Below are positions 36,851 to 46,070 of a DNA stretch of 64,000 nt, piece after piece. Source of the stretch: Komagataeibacter xylinus. Its GTDB lineage: Bacteria; Pseudomonadota; Alphaproteobacteria; Acetobacterales; Acetobacteraceae. Every line of letters begins with the position of its first letter. The stretch's first letter is position 1. Under the pieces are notes generated by a model that was not told the DNA's origin, did not search any database, and saw only the letters and a list, made by a program, of their open reading frames with translations. Location: assembly GCF_009834365.1 (NCBI RefSeq), contig NZ_CP041348.1, forward strand, positions 3,013,001 to 3,077,000, given 5' to 3'. Made by a program: the position numbers and the translations under genes.

Positions 36851-37630
36851 TTAACGCAGGCCATCAACCATAACGTGCGGAAGGCCCCGGCTACATTTTT
36901 CCACCCGGGCCACAATATCATAAGTCTGGCCCAGGGTTTCGGGTGTAATAACGGCCTGGGGCACACCTGCGGCAATGATCCGCCCTTCGCGCAGGATCAC
37001 GTCGTAATCGGTCATCCGCACGGCAATATTGAGGTCATGCAACACCATCACGGTCACGATCTGCCGTGCAGCGGTTTCCCGCCGCAGAATGTCCATCACT
37101 GCAAACTGGTGGTGCAGGTCGAGTGCGCTGAGCGGTTCATCAAGCAGCAGGGCATCGGGGTGGCGGCCAAGCGCCTGAGCCAGCCCTACAAGCTGCCGCT
37201 GCCCGCCCGAGAGCTCATCCATATACCGCATGGACAGATCGGCTATGCCAAACACATCGAGCATATGCAGGGCGGCATCGATTTCATCACCCTGCACATC
37301 GGCTGGAACAACGCCGGTGGCATGCTGGGCCGCAAGCATGGATTCCAGCACCTGCAGGTGCACCATGGCTGGCAGGGCCTGCGGCAGGTACAGGCAGCGC
37401 CGCGTGCGCCGGGCCAGACTGAGGCGCGTGAGGTCATCCGCCCCCAGCATGACCCGGCCCGTGGCCTCGCCCAGTCCGGCCATGCCGCGCAGCAGCGTTG
37501 ACTTGCCGCTGCCATTGGGGCCAAGCAGCGCCGAGACCCTGCCGCGCGGAAATGGCCCGACACTTATATCATCCAGCACCGTGCGCCTGCCGTAGCGCAC
37601 GGTCATGTGCTCGCAGTATAGCCCGTCCAT
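36851..37630 (-). CDS. iron/siderophore ABC transporter ATP-binding protein
   Basis: 259 residues; the ATPase of a FecCD-type importer. Walker A GPNGSGKST (37-45), signature LSGGQRQLVGLAQAL, Walker B DALLLDEPLSALD and the switch His in VMVLHDLNIAVRM are all intact. Its ATG overlaps the permease stop by one base (TGATG). Last gene of the operon P19-like protein, binding protein, permease, ATPase. Acts at the inner face of the cytoplasmic membrane and powers uptake of iron or an iron chelate. Confidence 0.93.
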   Translation of the reverse strand: MDGLYCEHMTVRYGRRTVLDDISVGPFPRGRVSALLGPNGSGKSTLLRGMAGLGEATGRVMLGADDLTRLSLARRTRRCLYLPQALPAMVHLQVLESMLAAQHATGVVPADVQGDEIDAALHMLDVFGIADLSMRYMDELSGGQRQLVGLAQALGRHPDALLLDEPLSALDLHHQFAVMDILRRETAARQIVTVMVLHDLNIAVRMTDYDVILREGRIIAAGVPQAVITPETLGQTYDIVARVEKCSRGLPHVMVDGLR

Positions 37631-38736
37631 CAGGTCATGCTCCGCCTGCGCAGCACAATGCCCAGAAAGAACGGGATGCCCACCAGTGCCGTCACAATAC
37701 CGGTGGGAATGACCACGCCCGGCAGCAGGTTACGCGCCGCAATGGATGAGAGCGACATGACCAGTGCGCCGACCAGCATGCTGCCCGGCAGGTAAAAACG
37801 GTGGTCCTCACCCAGCAGGCGGCGGGCGATATGCGGGGCCACCAGCCCCACGAAACCGATCGTGCCCACGAAGGACACGGCCAGGGCGGACAGGATGCTC
37901 ACCCGCAGCAGGGCACCACGCCGCACGCGCGGCACGTCCACCCCCAGGCTTGCGGCACGTTCCTCGCCCATGCGCAGCACGGTCAGCTTCCATGATGCGG
38001 CAAAGGAAAGGGGAGCCACGACCACGCACGCAGCGGCCAGCAGGCCCAGCTTGGGCCATGTCGCCCGTGTCAGGCTGCCCATGGTCCAGAACACAAGGTC
38101 CTGCAACGCATCTTCATTGGCCACGAACTGCAGCAGTGACACCAGCGCATGAAAGGCGAAAACCAGGGCAATGCCAAACAGCACGACCGTGCCGGTGCCT
38201 GCATTGCGCCTGCGCGAGACCATGTCGAGCAGCAGCACGGAGCCTATGGCAAAGACAAAGGCATCACCCGAAACCACCCACGCATCGGGCACGCCGGGCA
38301 GCCGCCAGCCCAGAATGATGGCAAGCGATGCGCCAAACGCCGCCGCAGCCGAGACCCCGAGCGTAAACGGGCTTGCCAGCGGGTTGGCCAGTACGGTCTG
38401 CATTTCCGCCCCCGCCAGACCCAGCGATGCCCCCACGCACACTGCCATGAGCGCATAGGGCAGCCTGATCTGCCACACGATCACGCCTTGCCCGGCGGGT
38501 ACATGATGCGGGTGCAGCAGGGTGTGGATGAGCGCTGAAGGCGAAAGCCCCGATGGTCCGAGCGAGAAATCAAGCACAACCGAGGCCACGATCAGCGCGA
38601 GCAGCAGGCCAAGCACCCCCATGCGCCGCCGCAGCAGGGCATGGTAGCGCCCCCGCACTTCACGCGCATAAGCCGATAGACCTGCAGAGGAAGAAACAGA
38701 AGGCGTACCGATCGATTCCTCAGGGACGCGCATCAA
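37630..38736 (-). CDS. FecCD-family iron-chelate permease
   Basis: 368 residues with nine to ten membrane helices after a 40-residue cytoplasmic start. Family marks are GVIVWQIRLPYALMAVCVGASLGLAGAEMQ, then ANPLASPFTLGVSAAAAFGA, and near the end GFVGLVAPHIARRLLGEDHRFYLPGS. Only one permease gene is present, so it should act as a homodimer. It overlaps the binding-protein gene by 17 bases and the ATPase gene by one base. Inner membrane. Confidence 0.93.
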   Translation of the reverse strand: MMRVPEESIGTPSVSSSAGLSAYAREVRGRYHALLRRRMGVLGLLLALIVASVVLDFSLGPSGLSPSALIHTLLHPHHVPAGQGVIVWQIRLPYALMAVCVGASLGLAGAEMQTVLANPLASPFTLGVSAAAAFGASLAIILGWRLPGVPDAWVVSGDAFVFAIGSVLLLDMVSRRRNAGTGTVVLFGIALVFAFHALVSLLQFVANEDALQDLVFWTMGSLTRATWPKLGLLAAACVVVAPLSFAASWKLTVLRMGEERAASLGVDVPRVRRGALLRVSILSALAVSFVGTIGFVGLVAPHIARRLLGEDHRFYLPGSMLVGALVMSLSSIAARNLLPGVVIPTGIVTALVGIPFFLGIVLRRRSMT

Positions 38737-39856
38737 TCCAGAAGGTCCCTTCCTGCTTTACGGGGAGAAAGCGGCTGTAAAGTTCCTTCTGCGTGGCATC
38801 GGGGTCGAGATCGGCAAACAGGTCGGGGTGGAACCACTTTGCCATGACTTCGATGGCAAGGATGTTGTATGGCGAATCATAAAACGAATGCCAGATGCCA
38901 TGCGCATGCCCATCGGTTACAGAGCGTAGCGATGAAATGCCGGGGCGCTCCATGACCTTGAGCAGCGAGGCGCGGGCCGCCTCCGGCGTTACTTCAGCGC
39001 CCATGCGCACCCCCGGCCCACTGGCCTTCGGCCCCTTGGTGCCATCCGCGATATAGATGTCGGGGTCGGAAGCGATCACTTTTTCGAGGTCGATATCGCC
39101 AATATAGCCCGGCAGCAGGGGCGCTGCGATGTTCTGGCCACCCGCCGCAGCAATAAAGGCCCCCATATTGCCCTTGCCCGCCGTGTGGCAGCAGCTCTCG
39201 CGCATGGCGGCCAGCATTTCAATGAACACTTTGGGCCGCTGGCTTTCGGGCAGCGGGGCAACACGATCGGTAATGCGCTTTAGATGTGACTGGTAGAAGT
39301 CAAGATAATCAGCGGCTTCGTGCTCACGGTGCAGCACCTGGCCAAGGATCTGCATGGAGCGGATGGTGTCATTGACCGGGTCGGCGCGGAAATCGACAAA
39401 GATGACCGGAATATGCGCGCTTTCAAGCTGACCCACGAGTTCGCTCGCCTTGCCCGGCCCGTGGCCCGACACGGTCAGGATCGCAAGGTCGGGGTGCAGG
39501 TCGAGCACGCGCTCGGGGCTGACGGTATCCGCCGTGGTCTTGCCGATCAGCGCAATATTGGCCGCCTGCGGAAAGGTTGCGACATACTGGTCATAGCTCT
39601 GCGTATCCGCCCCGCGGAACTCCCCCTGCCAGCCCACGATCCGGTCGAACAGGTGCTGTTTTTCCAGTGGAGCAAGGGCGTAGATCAGCCGCCCTTCCCC
39701 CAATATGATGCGATGGACACTGGCCGGCACGTCCACCTTGCGGCCTGCAAGGTCGGTCACGGTATCAGCCCGCGCGGCAGGAGCGTGGGCAGCAAGCCCC
39801 ATGGCCAGGGCCGCGCCACAGGCCGCGACCCGCCATCCGTCCAGTATCCGTCTCAT
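38720..39856 (-). CDS. periplasmic iron-chelate binding protein
   Basis: 378 residues with a Sec signal peptide (cleavage after ARA, about 29) and the class III binding-protein fold: DLAGRKVDVPASVHRIILGEGRLIYALAPL at the N-lobe, VLDLHPDLAIL, and a C-lobe with GGQNIAAPLLPGYIGDIDLEKVIASDPDIYIADG. It catches the chelate in the periplasm and hands it to the FecCD permease. The open frame runs up to 39949, but ATG 39856 has GCAGGGTAAAG before it and is followed at once by the signal peptide. In the operon it follows the P19-like gene by 13 bases. Confidence 0.9.
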   Translation of the reverse strand: MRRILDGWRVAACGAALAMGLAAHAPAARADTVTDLAGRKVDVPASVHRIILGEGRLIYALAPLEKQHLFDRIVGWQGEFRGADTQSYDQYVATFPQAANIALIGKTTADTVSPERVLDLHPDLAILTVSGHGPGKASELVGQLESAHIPVIFVDFRADPVNDTIRSMQILGQVLHREHEAADYLDFYQSHLKRITDRVAPLPESQRPKVFIEMLAAMRESCCHTAGKGNMGAFIAAAGGQNIAAPLLPGYIGDIDLEKVIASDPDIYIADGTKGPKASGPGVRMGAEVTPEAARASLLKVMERPGISSLRSVTDGHAHGIWHSFYDSPYNILAIEVMAKWFHPDLFADLDPDATQKELYSRFLPVKQEGTFWIDARP

Positions 39857-39869
39857 GACTTTACCCTGC

Positions 39870-40397
39870 TTATTTCTGGGGATAGGCGAAGTTGAAGGTC
39901 TCGCTGAACGGCTGCCAGAAGCCCGGCGTGCCGGTTTCCTTGTCCACATGGTGCAGGAAGCCGTTCTGCTCGGGCGAGGAATAGGTCAGTACCACCGTGT
40001 AGCGACCCGGGCCATTCATCTGCACGTTGTCGGCATAATGCGGGCCGTCCTTGGCGGTCATGAAATGCATGGTGCCCTCGGCCTTCCATGCCGTGCCGTC
40101 CTTGGTCAGCTTGTAGCCGATGTTCAGATACGGCACCCAGGCGCCATCGGGGTAGCCCCACACATTATCCGCCGTGGCATGTACGTCGGTTTCAAGGTGA
40201 ATGGTGTCGGGCTTGGTGTTGTCCATCATGCCTGCGGGCATGGGGTCAACCATGATGCCGGTCAGGTAGCTTGAGGCGATTTCCATGTCATGCGCATGGA
40301 CCGGACCACCGATCGGGTATTCACGCGCCTGTGCAGCGGTGGCGAGCGCAGGCAGCGCTGCTGCGGCAAGGGCCAGAATGGAATATTTCTTGTTCAT
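39870..40397 (-). CDS. P19/FetP/Tp34-type periplasmic iron transport protein
   Basis: 175 residues with a Sec signal peptide (cleavage after AQA, about 24). The mature protein matches the P19/Tp34 family of copper-binding iron-uptake proteins: YPIGGPVHAHDMEIASSYL, the long DTIHLETDVHATADNVWG segment and GTMHFMTAKDGPHYADN with His and Met that bind metal, ending NFAYP. It probably handles iron (with Cu) in the periplasm. It heads the operon with the binding protein, permease and ATPase. A perfect Fur box lies 121 bases upstream, so the whole operon should be repressed by iron. Confidence 0.92.
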   Translation of the reverse strand: MNKKYSILALAAAALPALATAAQAREYPIGGPVHAHDMEIASSYLTGIMVDPMPAGMMDNTKPDTIHLETDVHATADNVWGYPDGAWVPYLNIGYKLTKDGTAWKAEGTMHFMTAKDGPHYADNVQMNGPGRYTVVLTYSSPEQNGFLHHVDKETGTPGFWQPFSETFNFAYPQK

Positions 40398-40518
40398 ATG
40401 ACGGTTTCCATAACTTCGATAGAAATGAAGTCCGCTCGCCTGCTGCTATTTGTTATTGTTTGCAGTCGCGCACGGGCCTGATCGCAGCTTCCCATCCGGG
40501 TGATTTCCTCGCCCTGTT

Positions 40519-40537
40519 AATGATAATTGTTATCATT
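40519..40537. promoter_or_regulatory. Fur box between divergent iron genes
   Basis: AATGATAATTGTTATCATT is a perfect 8-3-8 palindrome agreeing closely with the classic Fur consensus. It lies between the P19-led iron operon (minus) and the membrane protein gene at 40585 (plus), so it can repress both in iron-rich cells. Confidence 0.85.
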
Positions 40538-40584
40538 GTCAACGGATGGTATGCCCTCTCCGAGGTAACGGAGAGCCACCCGCC

Positions 40585-41103
40585 ATGATCACCCATCCTT
40601 TTGCATTCATGCGCCTGCCCTATGCGATCCTGATGGCGCTCGACAGCCGGATGTTCCACTTCTGGCTGCAGCCGGTCCATTACCTGATCCGCATCGTGCA
40701 TATCATCAGCATGGCTATGTTCTTTGGCATGGACATGCTGTTCGACCTTGGCGTGCTCCGGCCCCGCATGGCAGCCCGGATCGCGCCCGCGGCCCAGCTC
40801 ATGGTGCGGCCACTGCACGTGACGTTTGCCATCGCCATGGTCTCTGGCGTGGTGCTGTTCTTCTATGACCCGGTGCATATCGGCAGCCGCGCCTATCTTA
40901 CCCCCAAGCTGCTGCTCATTACGCTCGCCATGCTCAACGCATTGTGGTGCCACCGCAGCGTCTATCTGCCCGTGCTGCGCGGCAATGCCGCCATGAGCGT
41001 GCGCGGGCGTATCGGGGCCAGTCTTTCGCTGCTGCTGTGGAGCGGCGTGATGATCATGTCCTGCCTCAACAGCGAAGGCGTGCCAAAGGTTTTCCTAAGA
41101 TGA
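40585..41103 (+). CDS. four-helix membrane protein in iron regulon
   Basis: 172 residues with four membrane helices and several His in or near them (VHYLIRIVHIISMAM, RPLHVTFAIAMVSG, PVHIGSR), an arrangement that could bind haem b or a metal. It resembles small DUF-type membrane proteins seen with iron-uptake genes (DUF6644-like, low certainty). The start is ATG 40585 with AACGGAG upstream, 47 bases after the Fur box, so it should be iron-regulated. Role unknown; help with iron reduction or transport is possible. Confidence 0.75.
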   Translation: MITHPFAFMRLPYAILMALDSRMFHFWLQPVHYLIRIVHIISMAMFFGMDMLFDLGVLRPRMAARIAPAAQLMVRPLHVTFAIAMVSGVVLFFYDPVHIGSRAYLTPKLLLITLAMLNALWCHRSVYLPVLRGNAAMSVRGRIGASLSLLLWSGVMIMSCLNSEGVPKVFLR

Positions 41104-41161
41104 TATCAGGATTGCAATATGCGCATGACGGTTTGAATTGACGGGTTCGTATCAAAATGTG

Positions 41162-41195
41162 ATTGAGAACCATTATTAATGATATTGATTCTCAA
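41162..41195. promoter_or_regulatory. Fur box before the porin gene
   Basis: ATTGAGAA..TTCTCAAT arms enclose CATTATTAATGATATTG, giving two overlapping, opposed sites of the type TGAGAAnCATTATnAAT. This is a typical extended Fur box. The first in-frame ATG of the porin (41179) lies within it, which makes that start unlikely. Confidence 0.75.
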
Positions 41196-42885
41196 TACGG
41201 CGGACCCCCATGAGCCCCTCATCCTTCGCGACTGCCATTGCCAGACATGCCTTTTCCCGTTGCCCGGCATTTTCTCCCTCCAGCCTGACGCGCCACCGCC
41301 TGCGTGCGGGTTCGTGTCTGGTCTGCTTCGGGCTGGTCTGCCAGCAACCGGCTTTGCGCAGGTCCAGACCCAGATCGAGGAAGACCGGGCCCGCCTCGGT
41401 AACTCCACCCCTCTCGTTGAACAGATCGACCCCGCCACGGTGCGCGATTCTGAACGCGCCACGGCTGATGCGGAAGAAAAAGCCGCAGGCGATGGCGACA
41501 AATTGGATACCAGCGGCAACCTGCTGGGCAATATGTGGGGCGCGCGGCCGTGGCTGTACAAACACGGCATCAGCTTCGACATTCAGGAAGTTGATGAAGT
41601 CTGGGGTAACGGCACGGGTGGCACGTCCTCGGGCAACGATGGCGCGGGTGGCTCGGGCACCGGGCCTGCCTATGATGGCGTGACCATGCCCACGCTTACC
41701 GTGGATACCGAGAAGCTGTTTGGGCTGAAAGGCGGCCTGTTCAATGTCAGCGCGCTGCAGACACGCGGGCGCTCGATCTCGCAGGATCATCTGGCCAACT
41801 TCAACCCAGTCAGCGGGTTCGAGGCCGACCGCTCCACCCGGCTGTTCGAGCTGTGGTACCAGCAGTCCTTCCTCAAGGGCAAGCTGGATGTGAAGATCGG
41901 CCAGCAGGATCTTGATACCGAGTTCCTGATCAGCGATTACGCCTCGCTCTACCTCAACGCCAACTTTGGCTGGCCCATGGCGCCCTCGGTCAACCTGTAT
42001 GGCGGCGGCCCGTCATGGCCGCTCTCCTCACCCGCCATCCGCATCCGCTACCGGCCGAGCGAGAAGTTCACCTTCATGTTTGCCGCAGCGGACGACAACC
42101 CGCCCGGCAACCGGTACAATTCAACCCCCATCCAGCAGGCTACCGGTTCCGCCAGCGGCTATAATTCCGATCCAACCAGCCAGACCTATAACGGCGCCAA
42201 CGGCACCAACTTCAACATGGGCACCGGCGCGCTGCTCATCACCGAACTGCAATACGCGATCAACCCCCAGCCCGCCGACATGACGAACGTGACCAAAAAC
42301 CCTGGCCTGCCGGGCGTGTACAAGCTGGGTGGCTACTACGATACCGCGAAGTTTGCCGACTACCGTTACAACCGCAATGGCGGCTCACTTGGAGCCGCGA
42401 CGCTGAACGCCAGCGCAACCGAGTCCGACCTGACCCCGCGCTGGGACCGGGGCAACTGGATGGTTTATGGCATCATTGACCAGATGATCTGGCGGCCATC
42501 GCTGAAGTCAGCCCGGTCAGTCGGTATTTTTGCGCGTGCAACCGGCAACGGTGGAGATCGCAACATGATCAGCTTTGCCGTTGACGCCGGCATCAATCTC
42601 AAGGCCCCGTTCAGAGGGCGCGACAATGACACGGTCGGACTGGGCTGGGGCATTGGGCGCGCCAGTTCCGGCCAGCGCCAGTTTGATCGCGATAGCGGAT
42701 CCTACGTGCAGGGCAATGAAAACCACCTTGAACTGACCTATCAGGCGCAGGTCACGCCATGGATGGTGATGCAGCCTGATTTCCAGTATGTCTGGCATCC
42801 CTCGGGCGGAGTGGCGGACTGGACCGGTTACAGGCGTGTGGGCAACGAAGCGGTTTTTGGCCTGCACAGCAGTATTACGTTCTAA
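41179..42885 (+). CDS. OprB-type outer-membrane porin, iron-regulated, N-terminus uncertain
   Basis: Mature part of about 510 residues with the carbohydrate-selective porin (OprB) pattern: LLGNMWGARPWLYKHGISFDI, LYKH.., then FELWYQQSFLKGKLDVKIGQQDLDTEFLIS (here in parts), many short beta strands and a final strand ending in AVFGLHSSITF with the C-terminal Phe of outer-membrane barrels. The N-terminus in this frame is not a signal peptide and its ATG lies in the Fur box. A better start is ATG 41210 in another frame: it gives a basic n-region and a hydrophobic core (RAGSCLVCFGLV) that would join to GLPATGFAQVQTQIEE if the frame changed near 41330-41342. So a frameshift, real or from sequencing, is likely in the signal peptide. 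Confidence 0.8.
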   Translation: MILILNTADPHEPLILRDCHCQTCLFPLPGIFSLQPDAPPPACGFVSGLLRAGLPATGFAQVQTQIEEDRARLGNSTPLVEQIDPATVRDSERATADAEEKAAGDGDKLDTSGNLLGNMWGARPWLYKHGISFDIQEVDEVWGNGTGGTSSGNDGAGGSGTGPAYDGVTMPTLTVDTEKLFGLKGGLFNVSALQTRGRSISQDHLANFNPVSGFEADRSTRLFELWYQQSFLKGKLDVKIGQQDLDTEFLISDYASLYLNANFGWPMAPSVNLYGGGPSWPLSSPAIRIRYRPSEKFTFMFAAADDNPPGNRYNSTPIQQATGSASGYNSDPTSQTYNGANGTNFNMGTGALLITELQYAINPQPADMTNVTKNPGLPGVYKLGGYYDTAKFADYRYNRNGGSLGAATLNASATESDLTPRWDRGNWMVYGIIDQMIWRPSLKSARSVGIFARATGNGGDRNMISFAVDAGINLKAPFRGRDNDTVGLGWGIGRASSGQRQFDRDSGSYVQGNENHLELTYQAQVTPWMVMQPDFQYVWHPSGGVADWTGYRRVGNEAVFGLHSSITF

Positions 42886-42937
42886 TATTTTGTTTTAATT
42901 TAATAATATAACCCACACTCTCTATAAGACCGTTCTG

Positions 42938-42975
42938 GAGCGTCGCCTTTTTTCAAAAAGGCGACGTTTTTGGTG
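42938..42975 (+). repeat. dispersed palindromic repeat, copy H
   Basis: GCGTCGCCTTTTTTCAAAAAGGCGACG folds into a strong stem and is followed by TTTTTGG. It stands 50 bases behind the porin gene and, with its T run, would work as a terminator. Confidence 0.8.
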
Positions 42976-43112
42976 TTCATGCGCATTTCATAAGCAGCAT
43001 TTATCAAAATATCATGACAAACGATTGGACCCCTCCATAGGGCTGCCTTCATGTTCCGCCACACTCAGCCTTACAGGCTGAACCCGGCACATGATGTAAA
43101 GGTATGAGACCA

Positions 43113-45116
43113 ATGGGGGGACAGAGCACCGCATTTCCCCTGCACGGCACCCCGGATACGGGCCTGCTGCGCCATATCCGGCGCTTTTCATGGGTTTACG
43201 CGCCCTCGCTGGCCGATCTGGGCTTTGCGGTGCGCACGTCATGCGCCGCCATCCTCTCGCTGCTCATCGCCATGTGGATGGAACTCGACAGCCCGCAATG
43301 GGCGCCGCTTACCGTATGGGTCGTGGCGCAGTCCTCACGCGGGGAGAGCCTGTCAAAGGCGCGATGGCGGATTGTGGGCACGCTGGCGGGCAGCGTTGCC
43401 GCGATTACGCTCATGGCGGCCTTTCCGCAGGCTCCGGCCATGTTCTTTGTCTGCCTGGCACTCTGGATCGGGCTGTGCTGCGCCCTTGCCACCCTGCTTG
43501 ACCAGTACCGTGCCTACGGGCTGGTGCTGACGGGGTTCACCTCCGCCATCATCGCCACCGGGGCCATCGTGCAACCTGACGATGTGTTTGCCGTAAGCGT
43601 TGCGCGGAGCAGCTACATCATACTGGGCGTGCTGTGCGAGGCGGTGCTGGCCGTGCTGTTCATGCCCAACATGGTCGAGCGCACCCGCACGCAACTGCTG
43701 GCCCGGCTTGATGATACATTCCGTGCCACCTGCGCTGCCATCCCCCACCTGCTGGGCATGACCGCGCCTGCCGCCCGGCAGGCCGCAACCGGCAGGCTGC
43801 TCGACCAGATCATGGCCTTTAGCGGACAGATCGAATTCGCGGCCCTCGAACTCGGGCCGCGCAACCGGGTGGGCGATCACGCCCGCCGGGCGCTTGCGGG
43901 CATGCTGGTCATGCTCGCCCATGCCCGCGCGTTGCAGATCCTCTCCCCCCGCCCCGATGCCAGCGCCCTGCCCGGCGGTGATGCGCCCGAGCGCGCCCTG
44001 GCTGCATGGCTGCATGACCACGCCCCCCCGCCCGAGCCTGACAACCTGGCCGCCCGCGCCTGGCAGCCGGTTGCCGCAGCGCTGACGCATGAAGCCACGC
44101 TGGTGCATGATGAGATGCAGGCCTGCCACGCCACCCGCCATGGCGACCACTTCCGCTTCAGCCTGACCTCGCGCCGCCATGCGCGTGAGGCAATGCATAA
44201 CGGCATCCGCTCCAGCGTTGCCATTATGGTTGCGGCGGCGATGTGGGAGATCACGGCATGGCATCACGGCCCGGCCTTCATCTCGTTCGTGGCGCTGATC
44301 TACGGGCTGATGGCCACGCGCGAGAACCCGCTGGTCGCCACCCTTCCCTTTCTCAAGGGCGGGCTGTGGTGCACGGCTGCCGCCGCCGTCATGGCGCTGT
44401 GGGTCATCCCTGCCATTACCTCGCCCGAGATGCTGCTTGCCGCCCTGCTGGTGCCCATGACCATTGGCGGTCTGGCCGCGCGCAAGCCACAGCTTGCGGG
44501 CTATGCCTTCTCGTTCAACATGTTCCTGCCCGTGCTGATCGGCCCGATGAACCAGGGGCGGTATGACGAGGTCGCCTTCCTCAACAACGCGCTGGCCTTT
44601 GTGGCCAGTATCGTGTTCGTGCTGCTCACCTACCGGCTGGTCATTCCCTTCCGGCTTGACGTGCATATCCGCCGCACCGCCGCAGCCATGAACCGGCGGC
44701 TGCGCCATCTGGCCCAGACCCGCGACCGCACCACCGCTCCGGCCTGGCTGGGCGCCTGCGCGGCCAGCCTTGTGCGCATCCTGCACCAGGCCACCGCCGT
44801 GCCGCAGCCCACGGTCAATGCCTGCCTGAGCCAGCAGATCGGGGCGATGACGGTGGGCCTTTATATCATCCGCCTGCGCGAAATGCTGCGCACGGGCGCC
44901 CTGCCGCCACGGGCCACGCGCATGATCGCCCTTTTTCTGGCGCGTTGGCAGCGCGGGCAGGCTGGCCCCACCACCGCGCATGTGCTGGCCTGGCTGCACC
45001 ACGAACAGACCCGCCCCCATGAAGCACGCGACCGCGCAAGTCTGGCCGAGGCCCTGGCCTGTCTGCACATCATTGCCGCAAGCCAGCATGAACATGAGCC
45101 GGGCGCGCCATGGTAA
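43113..45116 (+). CDS. FUSC-family (aromatic acid / fusaric acid) exporter
   Basis: About 667 residues, two blocks of membrane helices (about 40-190 and 365-520) separated by a soluble region, the layout of the FUSC/YccS/AaeB family. Typical segments: the start of block one VRTSCAAILSLLIAMWMELDSPQWAPLTVWVVAQ (in parts), ARWRIVGTLAGS, and the fusaric-acid-resistance-like second block. Such proteins export aromatic acids or phenazine-like compounds, often with a membrane-fusion partner; no partner gene lies next to it. ATG 43113 is preferred over 43104 by the distance from AAAGG. The opposite strand also has a long open frame, a result of high GC. Confidence 0.88.
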   Translation: MGGQSTAFPLHGTPDTGLLRHIRRFSWVYAPSLADLGFAVRTSCAAILSLLIAMWMELDSPQWAPLTVWVVAQSSRGESLSKARWRIVGTLAGSVAAITLMAAFPQAPAMFFVCLALWIGLCCALATLLDQYRAYGLVLTGFTSAIIATGAIVQPDDVFAVSVARSSYIILGVLCEAVLAVLFMPNMVERTRTQLLARLDDTFRATCAAIPHLLGMTAPAARQAATGRLLDQIMAFSGQIEFAALELGPRNRVGDHARRALAGMLVMLAHARALQILSPRPDASALPGGDAPERALAAWLHDHAPPPEPDNLAARAWQPVAAALTHEATLVHDEMQACHATRHGDHFRFSLTSRRHAREAMHNGIRSSVAIMVAAAMWEITAWHHGPAFISFVALIYGLMATRENPLVATLPFLKGGLWCTAAAAVMALWVIPAITSPEMLLAALLVPMTIGGLAARKPQLAGYAFSFNMFLPVLIGPMNQGRYDEVAFLNNALAFVASIVFVLLTYRLVIPFRLDVHIRRTAAAMNRRLRHLAQTRDRTTAPAWLGACAASLVRILHQATAVPQPTVNACLSQQIGAMTVGLYIIRLREMLRTGALPPRATRMIALFLARWQRGQAGPTTAHVLAWLHHEQTRPHEARDRASLAEALACLHIIAASQHEHEPGAPW

Positions 45117-45188
45117 GGTGACAAAATATGTCGTATCGGATATGCCATGAACGCATTATTCGCATTCATGCACAAAAGGGGTCATTTC

Positions 45189-45551
45189 ATGCGTAAGATT
45201 GTCACCGCTGCCGCCATCGCGGCCATTACATGCGTTACCGCCACCGCGCAGGCCGAGCCCGGCGGCTGCCTGAAATATGGCGCCGTGGGTGCCGTGGGCG
45301 GCCATGTGGCCGGTGGCCACAGCGTGCTGGGCGCTGCCGCCGGTTGTGTGACCGGCATGTACAAGCGCCACGAATACCGCAAGGAAGCGAAGGCCAAAGC
45401 CAAGCTGTATGATCAGGAACATCCCGGTTCGAAGGGTACCTACATGGAGAAGGCAACGGCCTATGACGTGGAGCACTCGACCACGCCGGGCAAGATGACG
45501 CCCGACACCCCGGCCACCACCACCCAGCCGGACAGCAGCGCGAAGATGTAA
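45189..45551 (+). CDS. exported glycine-zipper protein
   Basis: 120 residues from ATG 45189, with AAAGGGG upstream. Signal peptide to about residue 22 (ATAQA), then a glycine-zipper-like stretch KYGAVGAVGGHVAGGHSVLGAAAGCVTGMY and a polar, Lys-rich middle and Thr/Pro-rich end. Glycine zippers of this sort insert in the outer membrane or form helical packing; function unknown. It is followed by a long hairpin and a small membrane protein gene on the same strand. Confidence 0.78.
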   Translation: MRKIVTAAAIAAITCVTATAQAEPGGCLKYGAVGAVGGHVAGGHSVLGAAAGCVTGMYKRHEYRKEAKAKAKLYDQEHPGSKGTYMEKATAYDVEHSTTPGKMTPDTPATTTQPDSSAKM

Positions 45552-45557
45552 GCCGCC

Positions 45558-45593
45558 GGGTCCACAGGCAAGCCCCGGCCTGCCTGCGGACCC
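45558..45593 (+). other. long hairpin after the glycine-zipper gene
   Basis: GGGTCCACAGGCA pairs with TGCCTGCGGACCC with a single mismatch, loop AGCCCCGGCC. It has no T run, so it is not a standard terminator; it may protect the upstream mRNA end or reduce read-through into the next gene. Confidence 0.55.
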
Positions 45594-45641
45594 CGCGCCC
45601 GAAACGGTATTTCACCCTGCCCCACACGGCCAAGGACCGCC

Positions 45642-45917
45642 ATGCGCGCCATTACATTCCTGTTTCGCTCGACACTGGCCGTCGTGCTGGTGGCAGGGCT
45701 CATATGGTGGCTGGCCGGACCCTTCTTCCACATGCCCACACTTGGCGTGGCGCTGGCGGTTGAAGCCGTTGTGTTCTGGGTGTGCGGGCTGCTCTATACC
45801 GAGGACTATCCGCACCATATGACCACGTTCGCGGGCATGACCGTTTTGCTCGGGCTGCTGAGCATTGGCGTCATGCTGCCTTTTGCGCGGCAATATGTCA
45901 TGATGCACCCGGCCTGA
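45642..45917 (+). CDS. small three-helix membrane protein
   Basis: 91 residues with three membrane helices (about 8-28, 32-52, 62-84) and little else; a YTEDYPHHMTTF loop lies between the second and third. Not assigned to a family. It follows the glycine-zipper gene by 90 bases on the same strand and is closed by a strong terminator, so the two may share a transcript. Inner membrane. Confidence 0.65.
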   Translation: MRAITFLFRSTLAVVLVAGLIWWLAGPFFHMPTLGVALAVEAVVFWVCGLLYTEDYPHHMTTFAGMTVLLGLLSIGVMLPFARQYVMMHPA

Positions 45918-46035
45918 ACGGGCACGGGCAATTATTTTTTCATATTGGCTCAATTTAAGGAAAACTATTATCCATAAATGGAGTTAATGGGATGTGGCTT
46001 TCGTGACACCACAACGTCTCCCAATCCCTAAACTT

Positions 46036-46068
46036 GGCGTCCCGCCCCGGCGGGACGCCCTTTTTTTT
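46036..46068 (+). terminator. rho-independent terminator
   Basis: GGCGTCCCG pairs with CGGGACGCC and is followed by eight T, just before the end of the converging phoD gene. Confidence 0.9.
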
Positions 46069-46070
46069 GC

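Noticed and set aside
43353..45095. 580-codon open frame on the minus strand opposite the FUSC exporter gene
   Set aside because: The plus strand encodes a clear FUSC protein with membrane helices; the opposite frame is a compositional shadow without any domain.
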